Below, piece by piece: positions 8,948 to 18,312 of a DNA stretch of 51,454 nt. The position numbers and the translations under genes are program-made. Location of the stretch: the NCBI GenBank assembly GCA_038257155.1, contig JBBSJP010000032.1:1-51454 (forward strand), in the 5' to 3' direction. Source of the stretch: JANJTY01 sp038257155 (GTDB lineage Bacteria; Pseudomonadota; Gammaproteobacteria; Xanthomonadales; Xanthomonadaceae). The notes beneath the pieces were generated by a model. The model saw only the letters and a list, made by a program, of their open reading frames with translations, searched no databases and had not been told where the DNA came from. Numbering within the stretch: the stretch's first letter is position 1; each line of letters begins with the position of its first letter.

Positions 8948-9220
8948 TCAGTTTACAGCATCCTTGAGCGCCTTGCCAGCCTTGAAGGTGGGATTCTTCG
9001 AGGCCTTGATCTTGATGGTGTCGCCGGTACGCGGGTTGCGGCCGGTGCGGGCAGCGCGCTTGCGAACAGCAAACGTACCGAAGCCCACCAGCGACACGGT
9101 GTCACCCTTCTTCAGCGCCTTGCGGATCACTTCGATCACCGCGTCAACGGCACGGCCGGCATCCGCCTTGGTCAGTTCGGAGGCGTCGGCTACTGCTCCA
9201 ATGAAATCAGCTTTGTTCAT
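8948..9220 (-). CDS. hupB: DNA-binding protein HU-beta
   Basis: 90 residues, the standard HU length. HU is a dimeric nucleoid protein that bends DNA. The beta-arm tip RNPRTGD and the conserved VGFGTFAVRKR and FKAGKALKDAVN segments are all present. I chose the ATG at 9220 (MNKADFIG), as in homologues, over an in-frame GTG four codons upstream. It follows lon in the same direction and is followed by tRNA-Val and tRNA-Asp before a terminator, giving a mixed protein/tRNA transcript. A candidate promoter lies about 145 bases upstream. Confidence 0.95.
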   Translation of the reverse strand: MNKADFIGAVADASELTKADAGRAVDAVIEVIRKALKKGDTVSLVGFGTFAVRKRAARTGRNPRTGDTIKIKASKNPTFKAGKALKDAVN

Positions 9221-9362
9221 TGCTCTAGTCACTCCCTAGGCGAGATATGGGACTCGCGAAATTTATCTTTTCGACTGAAGCTGTCCGCAGTGCCTGCGGA
9301 AGCCTTCGTCGACCTATGCCTCGCGCGCTTCGGTACTCCTTAGCGCTGCAAGGTTGCCGCGA

Positions 9363-9391
9363 TTTATACCAGCGCCTCCGCGTGTGCGCAA
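9363..9391 (-). promoter_or_regulatory. Candidate sigma70 promoter for hupB
   Basis: On the minus strand TTGCGC (9391-9386), a 17-base spacer and TATAAA (9368-9363) precede hupB. The -10 is good and the -35 is weak (3 of 6). Confidence 0.5.
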
Positions 9392-9477
9392 CGACATTTT
9401 TCCAGTAATGGCGCGGCTTGCAGGCCATCTTGCTTACTGCACAACGCGCGCTCAAGGTCAAGCCTTGCAATTACTCC

Positions 9478-11937
<2,460 letters not shown>

Positions 11938-12095
11938 GGATTTGTCCGATTCGACAGGGCGGCCACTCGGCCGCGATAGCGTCTAGATGGGGGCGCGCAG
12001 TGCTGAGGCAAGTCGAGCATGATGCTGACGCCACGGCGAAGCAAGGCCGAAGCAGCTTCGGCACTCGGCATACATTCAGGAGCTGCGAAACCCGC

Positions 12096-13379
12096 TTACT
12101 CGGCCGCGGCTTTGGGCGGCGCGGCAGCGTTGCTGTAGATCAGGTAGGGTTCGGCCTGGCTGTTGATGACCGATTCGTCCACCACTACCTTGCTGACGTT
12201 CTCCAGCGAGGGCAGTTCGAACATCGTATCGAGCAGCACCTGCTCCAGGATGGTGCGCAGGCCGCGCGCTCCGGTCTTGCGCTTCAACGCCTTGTGCGCG
12301 ACGGCGCTCAGTGCGTCGGGACGGAACTCCAGCTCGACGTCTTCCATCTCGAACAGCTTCTTGAACTGCTTGACGACGGCGTTCTTGGGCTCGGTGAGAA
12401 TCTTGATCAGGGCAGCCTCGTCGAGCTCTTCCAGCGTCGCGACTACCGGCAGGCGGCCTACAAACTCGGGAATCAGACCGAACTTGATCAGGTCTTCCGG
12501 CTCGACTTCGGCCAGCACCTTGCCGACAGCGGTCTTGACGGTCTTGCTCTTGACCTGGGCGCCAAAACCAATGCCGCCCACGTCGGTGCTGCGCTGCTGG
12601 ATGATTTTCTCCAGGCCGGCAAAGGCACCGCCGCAGATGAACAGGATGTTCTTGGTGTCGACCTGCAGGAACTCCTGCTGCGGATGCTTGCGGCCGCCCT
12701 GCGGTGGCACACTGGCAACCGTACCCTCGATCAGCTTGAGCAGGGCCTGCTGCACGCCTTCGCCCGACACGTCGCGGGTGATCGACGGGTTTTCCGACTT
12801 GCGCGAGATCTTGTCGATCTCGTCGATGTAGACGATGCCCTGCTGGGCCTTCTCGACGTCGTAGTCGCACTTCTGCAGCAGCTTCTGGATGATGTTCTCG
12901 ACATCCTCGCCAACGTAACCAGCCTCGGTCAGCGTCGTGGCATCGGCAATCGTGAACGGCACATTGAGCAACCGGGCCAGGGTTTCGGCGAGCAAGGTCT
13001 TGCCCGAGCCGGTCGGCCCAATGAGCAGGATATTGGACTTGGCCAGTTCGACGTCGTCGTTCTTCTGGCGGCTTTCAATACGCTTGTAGTGGTTGTAGAC
13101 CGCTACCGAAAGGGTGCGCTTGGCACGCGGCTGGCCGATCACGTACTGGTCGAGCACGTCCATGATCTCGCGCGGACGCGGCAAATGGCTGCGCGCGGAG
13201 GCGGACTTCTCCTCCAGCTCTTCGCGGATGATGTCATTGCACAGCTCGACGCACTCATCGCAGATGAACACGCTGGGGCCTGCAATCAGCTTGCGGACCT
13301 CGTGCTGGCTCTTTCCGCAGAACGAGCAGTAAAGGATCTTGCCGCTTTCGCTGCTACGGCCGGAACGCTCGTCGCTCAT
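12096..13379 (-). CDS. clpX: ClpX, ATPase subunit of the ClpXP protease
   Basis: 427 residues. ClpX recognises and unfolds substrates, including ssrA-tagged proteins, and feeds them to ClpP. The N-terminal zinc-binding domain has Cys18, Cys21, Cys40 and Cys43. Walker A is GPTGSGKT at 121-128 and Walker B is IVYIDEIDK. The IGF loop that docks on ClpP is present (GGIGFGAQVKS). It lies directly downstream of clpP in the same direction. The substrate-tagging partners smpB and ssrA are also encoded in this window. Confidence 0.98.
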   Translation of the reverse strand: MSDERSGRSSESGKILYCSFCGKSQHEVRKLIAGPSVFICDECVELCNDIIREELEEKSASARSHLPRPREIMDVLDQYVIGQPRAKRTLSVAVYNHYKRIESRQKNDDVELAKSNILLIGPTGSGKTLLAETLARLLNVPFTIADATTLTEAGYVGEDVENIIQKLLQKCDYDVEKAQQGIVYIDEIDKISRKSENPSITRDVSGEGVQQALLKLIEGTVASVPPQGGRKHPQQEFLQVDTKNILFICGGAFAGLEKIIQQRSTDVGGIGFGAQVKSKTVKTAVGKVLAEVEPEDLIKFGLIPEFVGRLPVVATLEELDEAALIKILTEPKNAVVKQFKKLFEMEDVELEFRPDALSAVAHKALKRKTGARGLRTILEQVLLDTMFELPSLENVSKVVVDESVINSQAEPYLIYSNAAAPPKAAAE

Positions 13380-13495
13380 GCCTCGATAACCTTAGAAGTC
13401 TCTGAAACGACCCGAGAATACCACAGCGCCCCGTGTGCTTCGGGGCGCTGGGCGACTGGGTAATGAAAACCGTGAAACAGCGTGTGAAACACCGA

Positions 13496-14119
13496 TCAGG
13501 CGGGCTTTACGCTGTCGTCCGGGCGCGCCTTGAGCACTTCGTCGATCAATCCGTAGCGCACTGCGTCTTCGGCCGACATGAAATTGTCGCGGTCGGTGTC
13601 CTTGGCGATGCGATCAACCGGCTGACCGGTATGCAGCGAAAGCACGGCATTCAGGCGGTCGCGGATGAAGAGAATCTCGCGCGTGTGGATCTCGATGTCG
13701 CTGGCCTGGCCCTGGTAGCCGCCCAGCGGCTGGTGAATCATGACGCGCGAGTGCGGCAGGCAGTAGCGCTTGCCCTTGGCACCTGCAGTCAAGAGCAGGG
13801 AACCCATGCTGGCAGCCTGTCCGATGCAGATCGTGCTCACATCGGGCTTGATGAACTGCATGGTGTCGTAGATCGCCATGCCCGAGGTCACCACGCCGCC
13901 CGGCGAGTTGATGTAGAGGCTGATGTCCTTGTCGGGGTTCTCGGCCTCCAGGAACAGCAACTGGGCCACCACCACATTCGCCATGTAGTCGTCGACCGGA
14001 CCAACCATGAAGATCACGCGCTCCTTGAGCAGGCGCGAATAGATGTCGTAGGCGCGCTCGCCGCGGCTGGTCTGCTCGACCACCATCGGTACCAGGTTGA
14101 GACCCTTGATCGTGCTCAT
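13496..14119 (-). CDS. clpP: ClpP, proteolytic subunit of ClpXP
   Basis: 207 residues. It is a serine protease that forms a tetradecameric degradation chamber. The catalytic triad is visible: Ser104 (GQAASMGS), His129 (RVMIHQP) and Asp178 (DTDRDNF). It lies between tig and clpX on the same strand. A long imperfect hairpin in the tig-clpP gap may modulate readthrough from tig. Confidence 0.98.
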   Translation of the reverse strand: MSTIKGLNLVPMVVEQTSRGERAYDIYSRLLKERVIFMVGPVDDYMANVVVAQLLFLEAENPDKDISLYINSPGGVVTSGMAIYDTMQFIKPDVSTICIGQAASMGSLLLTAGAKGKRYCLPHSRVMIHQPLGGYQGQASDIEIHTREILFIRDRLNAVLSLHTGQPVDRIAKDTDRDNFMSAEDAVRYGLIDEVLKARPDDSVKPA

Positions 14120-14150
14120 GCGGGATGCTGCTCCGGTTGGACGGGAAAGA

Positions 14151-14186
14151 CCGTCCGCGTGCGCGCTTGCGCGCTCACGTGGACGG
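14151..14186 (-). terminator. Strong hairpin between tig and clpP (terminator or attenuator)
   Basis: CCGTCC pairs with GGACGG and the stem continues through GCGCGC/GCGCGC with small bulges around a 2-base loop. There is no clear T-run after it on the minus strand, so it is more likely an attenuator or processing site than a simple terminator. Confidence 0.4.
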
Positions 14187-14222
14187 CTGTCTGACCCTTA
14201 GATGAGGGCGCGAAGCAGGGTA

Positions 14223-15530
14223 TCAAGCCGACGCCGTGGGGCGCATCACTTCCTCGAAGGAAAGCTGTTCGTCGGTGTGATGGGCATGTTCGGCAATCCA
14301 GTCGATCACCTGGTCTTCCAGTACGCGGCTCTGCAGGCTGGCCATCAGCTTCTCGTCACGCCGGTAAAGCTCGATGACTTGCTCGGGTTCCTCGTAAGTC
14401 GAGGCAATGGCATTCATCATCTCGCGCAGCCTGGCCGGATCGAGGCGGATCTCGTTCTGACGGGCGATCTCGCCCAGCAGCACGGCCACCAGTACACGCT
14501 GGGTTGCGGGCTCGCGCACCGAGGTCGGATCGACCTTGGCGCCCTTGTGGCCCTGCTGCGTGGCCTGCTGCTCGGCCTGGCGGGCGATTGCCTCGGCCTC
14601 GGCCGAGATCAGACGCTCGGGAAAATCGATGTGCGAGTATGCCGACACCAGCTTGGTGGCGACCTGGCGCTTGAGCCGCGCCATCAATGCGCCCTTGAGT
14701 TCGCGCTCGAGATTCGACCTGACTTCCTGGCGGAACTGGGTCAGGTCGCCCGAGGCCACACCGAAGCTGCGGATGAATTCCTCATCGACCGTCGGCAGGG
14801 TCGGCTCGGAAACGCGCATCACGCGCACCGACAGGGTTGCCTTCTTGCCGGCGAGGCGCTCAACACGGTAACCAGCCGGGAAATCGACCGTGATCTCGCG
14901 TTCGTCGCCCGACTTCAGGCCTTCCAGCTGACGTTCCAGCTCAGCCAGCAAGGCGCCCGATCCCAGCACGGAGCCGGAACGCTCGACGCCCTCGGCGGGC
15001 ATGCGCTCGCCATCGGCCACGGCATACGACTCGAACAGCACCATATCGCCGGCGGTAGCAACGCGCTCGACTTCGACCCAGGAACGGCGCTGCTGGCGAA
15101 GCGTCTCGATCATCTTGTCGATATCGCCGTCCTCGACGGCAGCACTCGGACGACTCACGTCGAGCGCAGAGACGTCGACGGTGCCGATGTCCGGCATCAC
15201 TTCGACCACTGCGGTGTAGACGATCTGTCCGTCAACCGGTTCGCCGCTGGTCTCGATCTGCGGATTGCCTGCAATACGCAGGTTCTCCTGGGCAATCGCC
15301 TGGCTGAAGCTTTCGCGCAGCAATCGCCCGAATGCCTCGCCACGGACGTCGCGACCGAAACGCTGTTCGATGACCTTGGCCGGCACCTTGCCGCGACGAA
15401 AGCCCTTGAGCTGCATGGTACGGCTCATTTCGTCGATGCGCGTGCGCACCTGCGTCTCGTACTGCTCGGAGGGAACGCTGACGGTGAGACGACGCTCCAG
15501 CTTGCCCGTGTTCTCTACTGAAACCTGCAT
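14223..15530 (-). CDS. tig: Trigger factor, ribosome-associated chaperone
   Basis: 435 residues from the ATG at 15530, which has AGGAG five bases upstream. The open frame extends 37 codons further but those residues have no family likeness. Trigger factor binds at the ribosome exit and shields nascent chains. The ribosome-binding signature GFRRGKVPAKVI is near residue 45. A FKBP-type isomerase domain (about 155-240, GDMVLFESY onward) and a C-terminal helical cradle follow. It heads the tig-clpP-clpX-lon series and lies 186 bases after tRNA-Leu. Confidence 0.97.
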   Translation of the reverse strand: MQVSVENTGKLERRLTVSVPSEQYETQVRTRIDEMSRTMQLKGFRRGKVPAKVIEQRFGRDVRGEAFGRLLRESFSQAIAQENLRIAGNPQIETSGEPVDGQIVYTAVVEVMPDIGTVDVSALDVSRPSAAVEDGDIDKMIETLRQQRRSWVEVERVATAGDMVLFESYAVADGERMPAEGVERSGSVLGSGALLAELERQLEGLKSGDEREITVDFPAGYRVERLAGKKATLSVRVMRVSEPTLPTVDEEFIRSFGVASGDLTQFRQEVRSNLERELKGALMARLKRQVATKLVSAYSHIDFPERLISAEAEAIARQAEQQATQQGHKGAKVDPTSVREPATQRVLVAVLLGEIARQNEIRLDPARLREMMNAIASTYEEPEQVIELYRRDEKLMASLQSRVLEDQVIDWIAEHAHHTDEQLSFEEVMRPTASA

Positions 15531-15716
15531 GATGACTCCTGCGACGGCCGCCGGCGGCGACCTGCTTGTCTGGGTGGACCGGAAATTATCGCGGATTCTG
15601 CGCCCGCGCGCACCCGTTATCGGACTGGCAGTCGAACCCACGCCGGATCAGCTACTTGAGGCAGACCAGCAAACAGCGCGCTGCTGCGGCAGGGCGCTGG
15701 CCAACGGGACTGGAAC

Positions 15717-15801
<85 letters not shown>

Positions 15802-15845
15802 CCGGCTTGCCCGGCAGACGCACCTTTTCGGGGCGTCCTTGAAGA

Positions 15846-15921
15846 TGGTGGGCCGTGTAGGATTCGAACCTACGACCTATTGATTAAGAGTCAACTGCTC
15901 TACCAACTGAGCTAACGGCCC
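15846..15921 (-). tRNA. tRNA-Lys (anticodon CTT)
   Basis: 76-nt cloverleaf: acceptor GGGCCGT, anticodon loop CTCTTAA giving CTT (reads AAG), T arm GGTTCGAATCC, discriminator A, encoded CCA. Its body closely resembles the standard TTT lysine tRNA. Confidence 0.96.
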
Positions 15922-15971
15922 ATCGTTTGACGCGTTGCGGGGCGGCATGACGCAGGCTGCCGAACCGCGGC

Positions 15972-16049
<78 letters not shown>

Positions 16050-16202
16050 ATTGAAACAGTGCAAGCGCTCCAATTGTCGTCCCTGGAGCGCACGCCGCTC
16101 GGCATCCTTGCCGCACCGGCGCCATGCCCGGACCCATTGCACCGGATCGCCATTGGGCGCGCCTACAACCATGCCACCATGCTGCTGAAACCAATCTGTA
16201 CG

Positions 16203-16279
16203 TGGCGCGCCCGACAGGACTCGAACCTGCAACCGCCGGCTTAGAAGGCCGATGCTCTATCCGATTGAGCTACGGGCGC
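16203..16279 (-). tRNA. tRNA-Arg (anticodon TCT)
   Basis: 77-nt cloverleaf: acceptor GCGCCCG pairs with CGGGCGC, anticodon loop CTTCTAA giving TCT (reads AGA), discriminator G, encoded CCA. Confidence 0.96.
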
Positions 16280-16348
16280 CCGAGTCGTCAGTGTCGCAAA
16301 GATCCACTTGCCATGCCTGGCACTACCAAACAGCCTGCGGGTGCCAGA

Positions 16349-16425
16349 TGGTCGGGGCAGAGGGATTCGAACCCACGACATCCAGCTCCCAAAGCTGGCG
16401 CTCTACCAGGCTGAGCTATGCCCCG
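16349..16425 (-). tRNA. tRNA-Pro (anticodon TGG)
   Basis: 77-nt cloverleaf: acceptor CGGGGCA, anticodon loop TTTGGGA giving TGG, discriminator A, encoded CCA. It is the first tRNA of the cluster, about 53 bases after the -10 element. Confidence 0.97.
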
Positions 16426-16477
16426 GATTTTCCGGAACCGGCAGCGCAGGCGATCAATGCCCGCGAACAAGCCGCGA

Positions 16478-16506
16478 ATTGTAGGGCGACGGGCGCGATG
16501 CGTCAA
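16478..16506 (-). promoter_or_regulatory. Near-consensus sigma70 promoter of the five-tRNA cluster
   Basis: On the minus strand TTGACG (16506-16501), exactly 17 bases, then TACAAT (16483-16478). Each hexamer matches consensus at 5 of 6 positions. The -35 overlaps the stop codon of the upstream Mur-ligase-like gene. A strong promoter fits stable RNA genes. Confidence 0.85.
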
Positions 16507-18275
16507 TGTGCGGCCGCAGGTCCACTGGCATGGCCGCTGGAAACATCGTGCCGGCTGCGGGCGTCGAGCAGATCCGAAACCGCACGGCGCGCGCCCAGCG
16601 CATGAATTGGCATCACCAGCACGTCACCGGACCGACCCCAGTCCAGCAGATTGCAGGCCGCCTCGAATTCGGGCAGTACCGTGACCATGGCATCGGCTGG
16701 CACGCCTTGCCTCAGCAGTTCATTCGCCAGCAAGGCCGGAACCTCGCCCGGCTTGCGTCCGCGCAGGTAGCCGTCCATGTCCTTGAGCACGATTCGATCA
16801 GGCCGGAAGCCGGCGGCCACCGCGGCCAGCGCCTGTACATCGAGGTCCTGACGATTTCCGGCCTGTCCCAGCACCAGTCCAAGTCGGCCCTTGCTGCGCA
16901 GCGAGCGCGCGGCCTGCAACAAGCCCTGCAGGCCGTCAGGATTGTGGGCGTAGTCGAGCAGCACATCCATGCCGTCAAGTCGCCAGCGCTGCAGTCGCCC
17001 CGGATTGTCCGATCGCTGTGCGCCGAAACGCGCGAAGACGCGCGCGATGCTTGGCGCGGGGATTCCCAAGGCATCAGCCAGCAGCGCGGCGCCGGCGAGA
17101 TTGGCGATGTTGTAGCGCGCTGCGCCACCTACGGTGAGCGGCATATCGACGACCGCGCCCAAGTCCTCAATCCCGTGTGCGCCAGACAACAGCAGGCGCC
17201 CTTCCGTCACGCCGCATGTCGCGACGCCAGCAGTGCGGGCTTCGCGCAGCGTGGGAGCGTTGAAGTCCAGTGCAAACCACGCCAGCCGGTTACCGCTCGG
17301 CGCGTTGCTGCAAAGCTGGGCGTCATCCGCGTTGAGAACCAGCAGTCCCCCAGGCCGGAGGCCGCGGGCAATCAGCAGCTTGGCCTGCGCCAACCCATCC
17401 AGGTCGTCGATGCCGTACTCGCCAAAATGATCGGCGCTGATATTGGTGACGATCGCCGCATCAGCCTGATCAAAGGCCAGTCCGCGCCGCAGCATTCCGC
17501 CGCGAGCCGCTTCCAGGACGGCCGCCTGTACTTGCCGGTTGCGCAGCACGGCGCGCGCGCCAGCCGGTCCCGAGTAGTCGCTGGCCTTCAGCATGTCAGC
17601 ATTGAGAAACAGGCCATCAGTGCAATTGAAGCCGGTGTCCCAGCCATGCTCCCGACAGCAGGCCGCCACCAGTCGAACCGTACTGGTCTTGCCATTGGAC
17701 CCGGTAACCATGGCCACCGGCGCGCCATGCAGGGCGCTCCAGTCCACGTCATCCGGCTGAGGCAAGCTGTGGCGTGGCCAGACCTGGCTGCCACTTCCCA
17801 GTCCCAGGGAGAATTCATCGTCGTCCCACAGTACCGGCAGCGCGTGCTGCCGGGCCGCCTCAATCACTTGTCGAAAGAGTGGATCGCGCTCGGCCGCAGC
17901 CATCGCCTTCAGGGTCACCAAGGCAGGCAGCCGATCCCAGGCTGATGGATGTCCCGGCGCGTGCAGGACGTGTCGCATGCAGGCCACGGTCCAGGCCCAT
18001 TCATTGACCTCGGTTGCGCAGAAGAGCTGATCGATCGGTGCTTCGAATGCCAGTGCGGCACCGCCACGATGCGGACGGGCCACGACGGCGCCGGCTGGCC
18101 AGCCCAGTTCGGCGCAGGCCCAGGAGACTCGCTCACGCCAGGCTGCAAGCTGCGCCGCATCAGGAACCAGCCTGGTTTCCAACACTGCGCCGCAGCCAGT
18201 GAAATACAGGTTGGGTCCGGTGAGTCGGCGCGATCCCTCGAAAGGCGGCGGCGAGCCTGTAGCTGGCTGGCTCAA
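16503..18275 (-). CDS. Short Mur-ligase-like cyanophycin synthetase partner (CphA'-like)
   Basis: 590 residues starting at a TTG codon that has GGGAG six bases upstream (TTG-AGC-CAG). It has a central Mur ligase domain with P-loop GSNGKTST at 192-199, then ARGGMLRRGLAF and TNISADHFGEYGID segments, and a C-terminal Mur ligase domain with DYAHNPDGL. These parallel the C-terminal half of the adjacent CphA. The N-terminal 180 residues contain no ATP-grasp motif, unlike full cyanophycin synthetases. It starts 37 bases after the cphA stop, so the two are probably one operon. Likely role: an auxiliary ligase in cyanophycin assembly, by analogy with second cphA-type genes in other proteobacteria. The exact reaction is not known to me. 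Confidence 0.75.
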   Translation of the reverse strand: MSQPATGSPPPFEGSRRLTGPNLYFTGCGAVLETRLVPDAAQLAAWRERVSWACAELGWPAGAVVARPHRGGAALAFEAPIDQLFCATEVNEWAWTVACMRHVLHAPGHPSAWDRLPALVTLKAMAAAERDPLFRQVIEAARQHALPVLWDDDEFSLGLGSGSQVWPRHSLPQPDDVDWSALHGAPVAMVTGSNGKTSTVRLVAACCREHGWDTGFNCTDGLFLNADMLKASDYSGPAGARAVLRNRQVQAAVLEAARGGMLRRGLAFDQADAAIVTNISADHFGEYGIDDLDGLAQAKLLIARGLRPGGLLVLNADDAQLCSNAPSGNRLAWFALDFNAPTLREARTAGVATCGVTEGRLLLSGAHGIEDLGAVVDMPLTVGGAARYNIANLAGAALLADALGIPAPSIARVFARFGAQRSDNPGRLQRWRLDGMDVLLDYAHNPDGLQGLLQAARSLRSKGRLGLVLGQAGNRQDLDVQALAAVAAGFRPDRIVLKDMDGYLRGRKPGEVPALLANELLRQGVPADAMVTVLPEFEAACNLLDWGRSGDVLVMPIHALGARRAVSDLLDARSRHDVSSGHASGPAAAH

Positions 18276-18312
18276 TCGCGACTCCCAGGTTGCCCAGCAG
18301 GGGTCCGTGTCA

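Noticed and set aside
12000..13463. 487-codon open frame opposite clpX
   Set aside because: Antisense shadow; the minus-strand ClpX has all catalytic motifs.
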